Positions 54,719-63,858 are shown, counted from the stretch's first letter. The stretch is 64,000 nt of DNA from Bacteroides faecium (GCF_012113595.1 NZ_CP050831.1:1054001-1118000); one strand, 5' to 3'. Program-made: numbers and translations. Notes: generated from the sequence alone by a model not told the origin.

Positions 54719-56494
54719 ATGAAAAAGGAAATTAAGTTTAGTCTTGTTTATCGGGACATGTGGCAGTCTTCCGGCAAATATCAGCCACGAGTTGACCAAC
54801 TGGAACGTATAGCTCCTTTAATTATTGAAATGGGGTGTTTCGCACGGGTCGAAACCAACGGGGGTGCTTTCGAACAAGTAAACCTGCTGTATGGTGAAAA
54901 TCCAAACAAAGCTGTCCGAGCTTTCACTCAACCTTTCAGAGAAGCTAGCATCCAGACGCATATGCTCGACCGCGGATTGAATGCATTACGAATGTATCCT
55001 GTTCCTGCAGATGTACGCAGCCTGATGTATAAAGTCAAACATGCACAAGGCGTGGACATTACACGTATCTTCTGCGGGTTGAATGAGACAAGAAATATAA
55101 TTCCTTCCATCAAATATGCTCTGGAAGCAGGTATGATACCGCAGGCAACACTCTGTATCACCTACTCTCCGGTGCATACCGTTGAGTATTATGACCGGAT
55201 TGCCGACCAGTTAATTGCTGCCGGCGCACCGGAAATCTGCTTGAAGGATATGGCGGGTGTGGGGCGTCCCGGCATGTTAGGCAGACTGGTCAAGACCATT
55301 AAAGAAAAACATCCGGAGATATTGATACAGTATCATGGTCATAGCGGCCCGGGATTATCTATGGCATCTATCCTCGAAGTTTGTGAGAACGGTGCGGATA
55401 TTATCGACGTAGCCATGGAACCCATGTCCTGGGGCAAGGTTCATCCGGACATTATTTCCGTACAGGCAATGCTAAAGGACTTAGGCTTCCAAGTTCCTGA
55501 TATAAATATGAAAGCATATATGAAAGCCCGTGCCATGACGCAAGAATTCATTGACGATTTCTTAGGCTATTTCATGGATACCACCAACAAATATATGTCT
55601 TCACTTCTGCTGAAATGCGGTTTACCAGGCGGAATGATGGGGTCTATGATGGCAGACTTGAAAGGCGTACATTCCGGCATCAATATGATATTAAGAAGCA
55701 AGAACGAACCGGAACTCAGTATTGACGACCTGCTTGTCATGCTCTTCGACGAAGTGGAATATGTATGGCCGAAGTTAGGCTATCCCCCTTTGGTAACCCC
55801 TTTCAGCCAGTACGTGAAGAATGTCGCATTAATGAACCTTATGCAACTGGTGAAAGGTGAAGAACGTTGGACGATGATAGACAATCACACTTGGGACATG
55901 ATTTTAGGTAAGAGCGGACGTCTTCCCGGCACTCTCGCACCGGAGATTGTGGAACTGGCTCAATCTAAAGGATATGAGTTTGTCGACACCGACCCGCAAC
56001 TGAATTACCCGGACGCCTTGGATGACTACCGCAAGGAAATGGACGAGAACGGCTGGGAATATGGAGAAGATGACGAAGAACTCTTTGAACTGGCTATGCA
56101 CGACCGCCAGTATCGTGACTACAAATCGGGCACTGCCAAGAAACGTTTTGAAGAGGAGCTACAACGTGCCAAAGATGCATCTATGGTAAAGAACGGCTAT
56201 TCGGAAGAGGAAATAAAGAAACTGAAACGTGCGAAAGCAGACCCCATCATCGCTCCTGCCAACGGACAGGTGCTTTGGGAAGTCTCCGTAGAAGGACCGT
56301 CGACCGCACCGTTCATCGGGTGCAAATATCAACACGATTCAGTATTATGCTATCTTTCCACTCCGTGGGGAGAGTACGAAAAAGTATTTACCGGATTTAC
56401 CGGGCGTATTGTTGAAGTATGTGCACAGCAAGGAGATAATGTTCATAAAGGAGATGTGATAGCGTATATCCAGAGGAGTGATATTTTCGCATGA
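54719..56494 (+). CDS. Pyruvate carboxylase subunit B / oxaloacetate decarboxylase alpha-like protein without biotin lysine
   Basis: 591 aa. Residues ~8-290 are an HMGL-like carboxyltransferase barrel: metal and substrate residues D13 (YRDMWQS), K176 (CLKDMAG, the carbamylated Lys) and H206-G-H208. Residues ~300-505 are the PYC/OADA domain. Residues ~509-588 keep the fold of a biotinyl domain (PIIAPANGQVLWEV ... GFTGRIVEVCAQQGDNVHKGDVIAYIQ), but where A-M-K-M should stand (about 547-551) the sequence reads S-T-P-W-G, so no biotin can be attached by the normal rule. The reading frame is intact. It could be an oxaloacetate or related decarboxylase that works without its own carrier, or with a carrier in trans. 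No carrier or beta subunit is adjacent. Confidence 0.82.
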   Translation: MKKEIKFSLVYRDMWQSSGKYQPRVDQLERIAPLIIEMGCFARVETNGGAFEQVNLLYGENPNKAVRAFTQPFREASIQTHMLDRGLNALRMYPVPADVRSLMYKVKHAQGVDITRIFCGLNETRNIIPSIKYALEAGMIPQATLCITYSPVHTVEYYDRIADQLIAAGAPEICLKDMAGVGRPGMLGRLVKTIKEKHPEILIQYHGHSGPGLSMASILEVCENGADIIDVAMEPMSWGKVHPDIISVQAMLKDLGFQVPDINMKAYMKARAMTQEFIDDFLGYFMDTTNKYMSSLLLKCGLPGGMMGSMMADLKGVHSGINMILRSKNEPELSIDDLLVMLFDEVEYVWPKLGYPPLVTPFSQYVKNVALMNLMQLVKGEERWTMIDNHTWDMILGKSGRLPGTLAPEIVELAQSKGYEFVDTDPQLNYPDALDDYRKEMDENGWEYGEDDEELFELAMHDRQYRDYKSGTAKKRFEEELQRAKDASMVKNGYSEEEIKKLKRAKADPIIAPANGQVLWEVSVEGPSTAPFIGCKYQHDSVLCYLSTPWGEYEKVFTGFTGRIVEVCAQQGDNVHKGDVIAYIQRSDIFA

Positions 56495-56510
56495 TTAAGA
56501 TATAAATTTC

Positions 56511-56585
56511 CGGATAATATAAAATTATCCGAAAGGGTGTTTGATATTGCTCGGCACTATACAAAAGATTCCGTATAGTGCCGAG
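56511..56585. terminator. Two hairpins between convergent genes
   Basis: CGGATAAT (56511-56518) with ATTATCCG (56524-56531), then a perfect 13-bp stem CTCGGCACTATAC (56550-56562) with its complement (56573-56585) and a 10-nt loop. No T-run follows the second. They probably block transcription between the carboxyltransferase-like (+) and AraC (-) genes. Confidence 0.5.
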
Positions 56586-56663
56586 AAATGTCGACTGACA
56601 GAATATTATTTAAAAGTTTTTTTCAATGTTTTCCTGCTTTGAGATAGTCTCAGTTATTCATTA

Positions 56664-57512
56664 TCAACGAATCGCTAGTTCTTTCTGCTTACGCATATTA
56701 CGAGGAGAAACTCCAAAGGATTTTTTACAGAAATTGGAAAAATGAGGCAATGACTCAAATCCATATTTATAGCATATTTCAGAGATTGTACAATCAGAAT
56801 TTTGCAAATCGTCCAAAACACTTTCTTTACGCCGTGCCAGCATCCATTCATACACTGGTTCGTGAAAGACGCTATTGAAAATTCGGCGGAATGTACTGAT
56901 AGTATATCCCCCCAACTGTGCCAGCTCTTCTACCGTCTTTACATTCTTATAATTTTGAAGGACAAAGTATTGGAAACCACTCGTATATTTAGAAAGTGGA
57001 TGCACCAAACTCGCAAGGTCATAATCGGAATAGTAGTAACCCAGTACAAAAGCCAGTTCTTTCCGCTTCAAAGACAACAATTCCCGACAGACTTTATCTT
57101 CTTTCAGATAAGTTATTGAACCATTCAAGAAATACTGTAACTCCGGAACTATTTTTAAAGGAGAATTGATAAGCGGTGGTGGTACCTCTTTCATGATATG
57201 ATTAAAACGGAAATCACAAAACAACTCTGGTTGAATGAAACGATAATAGATGCATTCACACTCAGTCATAGCAAGCATCTCAAATTTAGAACCGATAGCC
57301 TGAAGGATAAATTCACCCTCTTTGAGCATCGCGCCTGCATACTCCTGGCTATTAACCAATATATTGCCTTTCATCAAAAATAGGATGAAATTCTCCTCAC
57401 ATTTATGGGCAGGCTTATGAAAACCCCGCTGATAAACAACATGCGCAATAGCATTGCCCACAGCTTTCGGACAATTCTGACAGTCCCAATTTCCTTGGCA
57501 GATAGATGGCAT
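56664..57512 (-). CDS. AraC-family transcriptional regulator, paralogue of the one at 49890
   Basis: 282 aa. N-terminal sensor half with C-x-x-C-P (CQNCPKA), LFLMKGNILVNSQEYAG and FILQAIGSKFEMLAM, clearly related along its whole length to the protein at 49890-50762. C-terminal double HTH: VEELAQLGGYTISTFRRIFNSVFHEPVYEWM and ISEICYKYGFESLPHFSNFCKKSFGVSPRNMR. It is on the same strand as, and 333 nt after, the fimbrillin gene, but it has its own promoter, so it is likely a separate unit. Confidence 0.88.
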   Translation of the reverse strand: MPSICQGNWDCQNCPKAVGNAIAHVVYQRGFHKPAHKCEENFILFLMKGNILVNSQEYAGAMLKEGEFILQAIGSKFEMLAMTECECIYYRFIQPELFCDFRFNHIMKEVPPPLINSPLKIVPELQYFLNGSITYLKEDKVCRELLSLKRKELAFVLGYYYSDYDLASLVHPLSKYTSGFQYFVLQNYKNVKTVEELAQLGGYTISTFRRIFNSVFHEPVYEWMLARRKESVLDDLQNSDCTISEICYKYGFESLPHFSNFCKKSFGVSPRNMRKQKELAIR

Positions 57513-57845
57513 ATATGTTGGCTATGTTTGTATTTGTTTATGTTTCCAGCAAAAATAGATGAAAGATTTCATATAGCCATAAAAAAAAGGAAGAAAAGTG
57601 AAAAAGAGGTTAGGCAGAGAGTCTAAAATACAGAAAATGAGATTTAACTCTTTAAACAATAACAATTAGTTTTTCAAAGCAGCAAAAAAGTCAATATTCC
57701 GAAATTTGTAGTTCAGAAGTTAGTTACTTACTATAATAACTGCATAAATGGAGAAGCGGTAAAGCCCCATTCCACTTATACAGTTACTTAATATCTATAA
57801 ATATTACTTATGCACTAGCATAAATACTATCTTAGATAAATAAAA
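57513..57845. other. Gap between AraC and fimbrillin genes
   Basis: Holds a minus-strand -7 box, TATTTTTG at 57557-57550, 38 nt before the AraC start. The rest is AT-rich; no gene, hairpin or repeat is recognised. Confidence 0.45.
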
Positions 57846-58808
57846 TTACTCAAGTTCACCAGGCTGGGGATTCTTATCAGTCCAGTCGTTGCCGTCAAGA
57901 CTACCCGTTATTGTCATTTCGTTACCAGGCGTCAAAGCAATAGTAAAGATAACTCTTCGACCCACTTCCCATTTGTCAACAGGTACATTTACTGTTTTTG
58001 TACCAGTAAAAATTACTACTTCATCTTTTGTGGCAGTATATGTAACATCTATTGTAGAAGAAGCTGGAGCTTGAGGAATAAGCATTAGAACTTTATCATT
58101 ACCTATTAGTTCAACAGCAGCTGCATCTCCTTTAAATGTGGTCGCTGCTGCATCCTTCATTTCAATTGTATAGTCTTTAGCACCATCTTTAGGCAACCAT
58201 TCAGCAGTTGACCAATTGTATGTTCCAGAGTTTTTAATTCCTTTTAAAACTAACCCTGTAACAGAGTAATCAACATCTTTATCAGACCCTTTCAATTTGA
58301 ATGCAATCTGAGTCAAAGCGTGTTTAAATCCTAAGGCAATCCCATCTTTGTTTTCAACTCCATTGCCAGTCTTTTGAGTCACTACAAAGTCAGATTGACT
58401 TGCAATGACATCATTGACAACATAGTCAATTGTTGGAGTTCCAGGATAGGTTGTAGGAGCTGTATATACAGTACCAGTTTCTCCAATAGGGCTATATGCA
58501 AAGAAGGTTACATTACCTTCTGACGGCCAATAAAACTTTTTAGCATTCTTTTCACTCCAAGCACTCTCTTTCTTTTCGTAAGAACCATCTACTATAGGTT
58601 TAGCTGTAGTCGCAACATCAAAAGCACCCTCATGTGCATATCCATATACCTTAAATTCACTGAAATTATCAGTAATCAGAACTGTAGCTCTGGTCACTGC
58701 TGTATTAAAACCAATCTCTGCCTTCTGTGAAGGAGCTTCAAACTCTTCATTTTGCGAACAACTCGTAATTGCCAAAACAGCCGTAGCTGCTAATAAAATC
58801 TTTTTCAT
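57846..58808 (-). CDS. Fimbrillin-family (Mfa-like) lipoprotein
   Basis: 320 aa. Lipobox ITSC (Cys17) followed by SQNEEFEAPSQKAEIGFNTAVTRAT, the classic start of Bacteroidales fimbrillins, with an Arg (TRA) where gingipain-like proteases could cut during assembly. Contains FYWPSEGNVTFFAYSP and GFKHALTQIAFKLKG, both hallmark Mfa_like_1 segments, and ends with GNDWTDKNPQPGELE. Expected to be a secreted pilus subunit or tip component. Last gene of a three-gene minus-strand operon with DUF5119 and DUF3575 proteins. Confidence 0.88.
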   Translation of the reverse strand: MKKILLAATAVLAITSCSQNEEFEAPSQKAEIGFNTAVTRATVLITDNFSEFKVYGYAHEGAFDVATTAKPIVDGSYEKKESAWSEKNAKKFYWPSEGNVTFFAYSPIGETGTVYTAPTTYPGTPTIDYVVNDVIASQSDFVVTQKTGNGVENKDGIALGFKHALTQIAFKLKGSDKDVDYSVTGLVLKGIKNSGTYNWSTAEWLPKDGAKDYTIEMKDAAATTFKGDAAAVELIGNDKVLMLIPQAPASSTIDVTYTATKDEVVIFTGTKTVNVPVDKWEVGRRVIFTIALTPGNEMTITGSLDGNDWTDKNPQPGELE

Positions 58809-58861
58809 AACTGTATTTTTTTAGTTAATAATATTATTCTATTTTGTTTATTCTATCCATT

Positions 58862-59857
58862 TCAACTCACAGGCAATTCAACTTCTGTATCATCCCCCCA
58901 GCCATCAACATTACCTTCAAGCCCTCCTCCACCGTCAGGATTAGGCGGTGTTTCCGGTTTCTCTACCTCAATCTTATCATCAGGCGGCAACTCAATTTCC
59001 GGCGGTGGGTCTTCTTTTCCATCTTCCCCTTCTCCAGCATTCTCAAGTATGCCTATTATTTCAGTAATATCAATCGTAGCTTCTTGTACCGTATTATCAG
59101 TTCTTACAAAACTTAGCACTAACTTTACACTACTTGCTTCCCGAGAAATCGGCTCATCCAACATTGCCATTCGCATCGACACATCTTTCATTCCTTTAAA
59201 AGCAGTGAAATGCGCTACAACCTTACCATCCTCTTTCCTTGCTTCAAAATAAATAGGCTGTGAAGTACACATTCCGCAACCTTTACCTATACAGTAGCAA
59301 TCAGACAGACCATTAACACATCCAATAACTGACGCAACGTATTCTAATCCTTTCACCTCTACTGCAAAAGAGTAGCTTTTTATCGCTGATTCCAATTTCC
59401 AATCCAAGTGAAGCACCTCATCACTCTTCTTTATTCTCAACTCATCAATATTCATCACATATAATGGGTCCGGCGTCCAAACCATCTTTTCAGTTCCAGC
59501 AATGCCTAAACCATTACAGTATCCCGTATAAGCCTCAATCGTTTCATAGGATTCCTCCCCCCTAATACGTACATATTCCGTATTATAATTATAAACGACT
59601 ACCGAATATCGTCCCGGAGGGACTTTCATCTCCCCACCCCGTACCGAAAGGTACCTATCCACTTTCTTGCCTTCTCCATCTTTCGGATAAAATATAACCC
59701 GAACCCCTTCCGGCAGTTTATCTGTTACTCCATCCCAATCTAACGAGATTTCTACCCCACTTACAGGATAATCATCCAATATATCACGACGACTACACCC
59801 GGTCAGCATCAGCAGCGAGGACAGAAGCACAAGAATGATATATCTTGTATCTCGCAT
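58862..59857 (-). CDS. DUF5119-type lipoprotein of the fimbrial operon
   Basis: 331 aa. Lipobox LTGC (Cys21) then SRRDILDDYPVSGVEISLDWDGV, followed by LPEGVRVIFYPKDGEG and GGEMKVPPGRYSVVVYNYNTEYVRIRG, all characteristic of DUF5119. The C-terminal ~60 residues are rich in P, E, D and G (PPPEIELPPDD and NPDGGGG) and look like a flexible stalk. Homologues sit next to fimbrillins and act as anchor or accessory subunits by analogy with Mfa2/FimB; the exact role is not known. 7 nt after the DUF3575 gene. Confidence 0.82.
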   Translation of the reverse strand: MRDTRYIILVLLSSLLMLTGCSRRDILDDYPVSGVEISLDWDGVTDKLPEGVRVIFYPKDGEGKKVDRYLSVRGGEMKVPPGRYSVVVYNYNTEYVRIRGEESYETIEAYTGYCNGLGIAGTEKMVWTPDPLYVMNIDELRIKKSDEVLHLDWKLESAIKSYSFAVEVKGLEYVASVIGCVNGLSDCYCIGKGCGMCTSQPIYFEARKEDGKVVAHFTAFKGMKDVSMRMAMLDEPISREASSVKLVLSFVRTDNTVQEATIDITEIIGILENAGEGEDGKEDPPPEIELPPDDKIEVEKPETPPNPDGGGGLEGNVDGWGDDTEVELPVS

Positions 59858-59864
59858 AACGTCC

Positions 59865-61142
59865 CTACCTCCTTGTTGTTATCAGCCATACCAGAGAGAT
59901 TTTCGCCTTGGTAGGACCTATAAAGTTATACCGTCCACTATTTGTCCATACAATATCCCCCTCGTAAGGAGTATATTTTTTATATTCTGTTGTCAAATAC
60001 CCTATACCGAGACTGAATTCGAGAGAAAAATGTCGTGCCAGTTGCCGTGCATATCCATAAGTCACTCCTGCAGCCCCATAATACTTGCCTTGATAGCCGT
60101 CTCCACGCAACTGGAAATCATAGATTCCACCTTCAGCATAAAGTCCGATAAAATGCCCGGTCAACCGATTACGTTTCTGCCGATTTCCCAGCCAGCAACG
60201 ACCCTCCAGACCTCCCGAAAGGAGTTGATAGCAAAAATCGTGTTTACTATTCAGCCACCACGGACATTTGTATTCAGTATTCAAAGACCACCTCTTGCCC
60301 AATGGAATCTCTACTTCTATGTTCGGTGCCAATGCCAAATCATACAGCAGGTTATTCTTCATCGCAAGCACTGTTTTACTTTTCCCCGGCCCTTCTGCCT
60401 TCGACATCACTACCTCACAGGTCTGTTCTTTTACACTTTCTCCCACAGACTTATCAGGTTGATCCTTCGGAAGCGCCTCTTCCTGCTTTGAAACCAACAA
60501 CTCGGAAGCAGAAGATACCGGGTCAAAAGTCTCCTTACTCACATTCGGGGTTTCCCGGACAATTGTAATTTCGGCTCGCCTCAACTTAGGAAATACATTG
60601 TGAACCATGTATTTGTAAGCGGCGCCCTGGTTCAATTTACGCAACAGTTGCTTTCGTTTTACGACATCATTTTTATGAAAATCAATTAACGCCAGCACTT
60701 CCGCACGATCCGGTAAGTTAGAGTCGGATGCTACCAACTTACGAAACTCCGACCAATTCTCTCCCTCTGGAAAAAAACGAATCTTATCAACATCAATATC
60801 CGAATTATATCGTTGTAAAAACTCTCTAATTGAATGTTTTCTCCTGATTGCCAAACTCATATTATAAGACTCATCACCATCAGGAGAAACAAAAGTCACC
60901 ACATTCACCGCTTTTATCTTTTTCGTATCCGATTGTCCGACCAACAAAGAGTCCAATGTAGTAATTGACTGATTATTATCTTTATAACCGGTATCAACAG
61001 AAACGTTATTCGCATCGAAATATATCACTATCCGCCGGATTGTATCACCTGCTACTGTAAAAGATGAAACCATAGCATATCCACTTTCCGAGAGGCTTGA
61101 TAATGCCATAAAAAAAGCCAATATATAGATGCCATGTTTCAT
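59865..61142 (-). CDS. DUF3575 outer-membrane protein of the fimbrial operon
   Basis: 425 aa with signal peptide (cleavage near residue 23). Residues ~35-200 have an OmpA-like layout (IVIYFDANNVSVDTGYKDN, then VVTFVSPDGDESYNMSLAIRRKHSIREFLQ), suggesting peptidoglycan contact. Residues ~260-425 are the DUF3575 beta-barrel-like domain: MKNNLLYDLALAPNIEVEIPLGKRWSLNTEYKCPWW and GKYYGAAGVTYGYARQL in parts. First gene of the operon; -7 box TATATTTG at 61169-61162, 20 nt before the start. Probably an outer-membrane base for the surface structure (inference). Confidence 0.82.
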   Translation of the reverse strand: MKHGIYILAFFMALSSLSESGYAMVSSFTVAGDTIRRIVIYFDANNVSVDTGYKDNNQSITTLDSLLVGQSDTKKIKAVNVVTFVSPDGDESYNMSLAIRRKHSIREFLQRYNSDIDVDKIRFFPEGENWSEFRKLVASDSNLPDRAEVLALIDFHKNDVVKRKQLLRKLNQGAAYKYMVHNVFPKLRRAEITIVRETPNVSKETFDPVSSASELLVSKQEEALPKDQPDKSVGESVKEQTCEVVMSKAEGPGKSKTVLAMKNNLLYDLALAPNIEVEIPLGKRWSLNTEYKCPWWLNSKHDFCYQLLSGGLEGRCWLGNRQKRNRLTGHFIGLYAEGGIYDFQLRGDGYQGKYYGAAGVTYGYARQLARHFSLEFSLGIGYLTTEYKKYTPYEGDIVWTNSGRYNFIGPTKAKISLVWLITTRR

Positions 61143-61341
61143 AGTTGTTCGTTTCTTGAAACAAATATAGAAGTTAAAGGATAAATAAAATCATACTTTT
61201 AGAACAAAGTACAGGGCATGAAAGGTTCTGTGAAACGATTGAAACGATTTTGCAAGTTTGGTGGGTTCAACAGTTGAATATAAATCAAAAAAGATGCACA
61301 GATTACCGAATTCGCTCATATCGGTAAAAGTAGATTCTTCG

Positions 61342-62487
61342 CTACACTCCGGCAATGGCATCTGCCACAAATTCTACATTTTCCGATGAGAGTGTATGAT
61401 GTATGCCCACAAAGAATGTTTTGTCAGTCATTGCCAAAGCATTCATTTGGTTATCAAAAGTAATCTTTCCCAAATATGCTTCTTGCTTGCACGTTGCCCC
61501 ACCCATTAAAGTTCTGATTTCAATGCCTTGCGCGCTAAGAATCCGATATGCGTCATAGATGGTCATACCATTGCGCAACATAACGGGAAAGACAAAAGGT
61601 GAACCACCGATTTGGGGCATTGCCCACACTTTCAAATTCGGACAATCTTTCAATCTATTATATAGTATAGCATAATTCTGTTTGCGTTTCTCTTCTATGA
61701 TACTCCAATTTCTAAGTTGCCAACGCCCGAAACAGGCATTCAGTTCCGACATCTCTACATTCACACCCAATCTTTCGTAAGTAAACTGATGAGCCGGTCC
61801 ATCCGGTACAGAACATAGGCGTTCGTCAATGTGGCATTTGCAGGCGCGTCCCCAATGTGCTATACTGTCAGAGAGTATGAAATCCTCTTGATTCAATGTA
61901 ATCACCGCACCTCCACCATATGACGAGAGATGATGTGGATGATAGAATGACCATGTCGTAATATCCCCCAATGAAAAATATGGAATGCCATTTGACGTGG
62001 TTAGATTCAACGTTTCACAAGCATCTTGTAATATGAGAGCACCCTTATTGTGCGCATATTCACAGATACGGTTCATATCACATGGAAATCCCAGAAAATG
62101 AGTCAATGCGATAAGTGACGGAGGAACCGGTTCGTCCATCAACCGGTCAACAGACAGATTAAAGCCTTCAGGCTCCACATCAATCAGTTTTACTTCAAAG
62201 CCTGCCATCAATAATGCACTTATAGTTGTCGGAAACGTAAATCCTGACGCTACCGCCGTCATAGGCTTATTCGCATATTTGATTTTCTCCGCCATAGCAA
62301 GCGCGGCAACCAAATTTGCTGATGAGCCACTGTTGGTAAGCGTAAGGAAAGAGGTGCCGAATGTAGTATTCAGTTCATTTGCAAACATCTGTATATTGCG
62401 GCGGGGCATCCCTATTTCATGCTCAAGGTATTCGCCAAATCCATTTAAACTGATATTCTCCGTGCAAGGATACTGATATTTAATCAT
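61342..62487 (-). CDS. DegT-fold PMP/PLP enzyme, E1 (CDP-4-keto-6-deoxyglucose-3-dehydrase)-like
   Basis: 381 aa. DegT/DnrJ/EryC1 fold with TNSGSSANLVAALA, SGFTFPTTISALLMAGFEVKLIDV and ILQDACETL. At the place of the Schiff-base Lys (usually S-F-x-x-x-K) it reads SFYHPHHLSSYGGGAV, with His185/His186, as in the His-type sugar 3-dehydratases E1 and ColD. Four cysteines C157, C216, C218 and C225 are spaced C-x58-C-x1-C-x6-C, very close to the [2Fe-2S] ligand pattern of E1 as I recall it (x57, x1, x7), and the block HWGRACKCH ... AHQFTYERLGVNVEMSELNA matches E1 style. So a sugar C3 deoxygenase/dehydrase, not an ordinary aminotransferase, is likely. It follows the radical SAM gene by 2 nt. No E3-type reductase is adjacent. 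Confidence 0.75.
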   Translation of the reverse strand: MIKYQYPCTENISLNGFGEYLEHEIGMPRRNIQMFANELNTTFGTSFLTLTNSGSSANLVAALAMAEKIKYANKPMTAVASGFTFPTTISALLMAGFEVKLIDVEPEGFNLSVDRLMDEPVPPSLIALTHFLGFPCDMNRICEYAHNKGALILQDACETLNLTTSNGIPYFSLGDITTWSFYHPHHLSSYGGGAVITLNQEDFILSDSIAHWGRACKCHIDERLCSVPDGPAHQFTYERLGVNVEMSELNACFGRWQLRNWSIIEEKRKQNYAILYNRLKDCPNLKVWAMPQIGGSPFVFPVMLRNGMTIYDAYRILSAQGIEIRTLMGGATCKQEAYLGKITFDNQMNALAMTDKTFFVGIHHTLSSENVEFVADAIAGV

Positions 62488-62489
62488 AG

Positions 62490-63806
62490 CTATATACTTT
62501 TATTAGATTGATGAAATAAGGATAACACAGCACCGTAATCCCGAAACCCTTTGTGAGTGATATAGATGATATCCTCTTCTCGTTTTATCAAGTGTTGGTC
62601 AAACAGGAATTTAAACTGGTTATGAAAAACATCCAATGGATTTTCTCCCAGTATTTCTTCCATCTTCGATAACTTGAACATACCACAGTAACCACAAATC
62701 GCAATGTATTTGGAAAGTAGTTCCCGGCGAGGCAGAATATAAACATCACCACATTCAAAACTCTCTTGTTGAAGACATTCCGTTAAGGATTCCCCATTCT
62801 TCCCTATATTATAAGATAGTCCTTTGCTGCTCTTACTTTGCGCGGCTATACCAAACCCTTTGTAGGCACAATTCTCTGTCATCCTATTCTGTAGATAGGA
62901 TGAGACTCCCATATCATTCGCCCGCGAGAATGTGTTCTGTCCAAACCGCCCTTTATATCCCATATCCATAATATGATTGAAGAGAAATTCATATTGCTTG
63001 AAGAGACACGATGCCGGTTTCGACTGATAACTGTTGAGCATATTTGTCCGTAATTCATAGATAGTTAGATGCTCCGGCAGTAATTCACTGATAATCGCCA
63101 ATGCGGCTGTCAAGTCCTTGTCGCTTTGGTTTAGGAATCCGTACATTAAATCAATATTCAATATGGATACCCCATATTTCCGACATTGTGCGAAAATATC
63201 ACTCATGTGGGCTAAAGACCCGTTATATCTATGATTAGCCAACAAGAAAGAAGTGTTGGCACTTTGAATTCCCAAGGATATCCGTTTAATTCCCGAAGTT
63301 GCAATCGCTCTGATTTTATCTTTATCAAGTGTTGAAAAGGTCGCCTCAATACTTGGTAAGAAATCAGAAGATAGATTGCAACGGTCTACTCCGTTGCGAT
63401 AAATCTGCAATAAACGTTCAAATGCCCTTAAGCTCAAGGCAGTGGGCGTCCCGCCTCCAATATCAAACCCGCGCAGGCGTAAGTTCGGATATTTGTTTAA
63501 AAAGGCATCAATATCCTTCTCCAGAATGTCAAGATAGCGTTCTTCATCTATCCCGTTATCCAATTTAAATCTTATGTATTCACAGAATTTGCATAACGAA
63601 CGGCAAAAAGGTACATGAATATAAAAACAAATATCCTTATCCATATCAAAGGGTAATGGAAAGGTAGACTTAAACTGTACCCAATCAACAGGTTTGAGTG
63701 GATATGATGTGTTCAGCAAAGCTTTATTTCTTCGCTGCTCAAATATATTTTCCATCGGAACTTCCATCTCTTTCATATTCAACCCAAGGTTTCCTTTTTG
63801 CATCAT
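62490..63806 (-). CDS. HemN/HemW-like radical SAM protein
   Basis: The frame extends to a TTG at 63857, but the promoter at 63829-63858 excludes it. ATG 63806 (MMQKGNLG) is taken here; ATG 63776 is an alternative. ~438 aa. Radical SAM cluster C-x3-C-x2-C in HVPFCRSLCKFCEY (C68, C72, C75 in this numbering), then GGGTPTALS, the IEATFSTLDKDKIRAI and KRISLGIQSANTSFLLANHR blocks and NIDLMYGF, all HemN-type. The C-terminal HemN domain is replaced by a ~150-residue region with CGYCGMFKLSKM and a winged-helix-like end (HLIKREEDIIYITHKGFRDYG). Not a haem enzyme by context; it shares an operon with the E1-like enzyme. Confidence 0.85.
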   Translation of the reverse strand: MMQKGNLGLNMKEMEVPMENIFEQRRNKALLNTSYPLKPVDWVQFKSTFPLPFDMDKDICFYIHVPFCRSLCKFCEYIRFKLDNGIDEERYLDILEKDIDAFLNKYPNLRLRGFDIGGGTPTALSLRAFERLLQIYRNGVDRCNLSSDFLPSIEATFSTLDKDKIRAIATSGIKRISLGIQSANTSFLLANHRYNGSLAHMSDIFAQCRKYGVSILNIDLMYGFLNQSDKDLTAALAIISELLPEHLTIYELRTNMLNSYQSKPASCLFKQYEFLFNHIMDMGYKGRFGQNTFSRANDMGVSSYLQNRMTENCAYKGFGIAAQSKSSKGLSYNIGKNGESLTECLQQESFECGDVYILPRRELLSKYIAICGYCGMFKLSKMEEILGENPLDVFHNQFKFLFDQHLIKREEDIIYITHKGFRDYGAVLSLFHQSNKSI

Positions 63807-63828
63807 AACTTTAGACTCTTTGATTGAC

Positions 63829-63858
63829 AAATATAGAGAGAAAAATAAAGTACACAAA
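63829..63858 (-). promoter_or_regulatory. Promoter of the radical SAM / E1-like operon
   Basis: -7 TATATTTG (63836-63829) and -33 TTTG (63858-63855) with 18 nt between. Start of transcription would be near 63822, leaving a short leader. From 63859 to the window end nothing is recognised. Confidence 0.6.

Noticed and set aside
63807..63857. Upstream TTG start for the radical SAM protein
   Set aside because: The -33/-7 promoter boxes lie inside this stretch, so it cannot be translated from that promoter.
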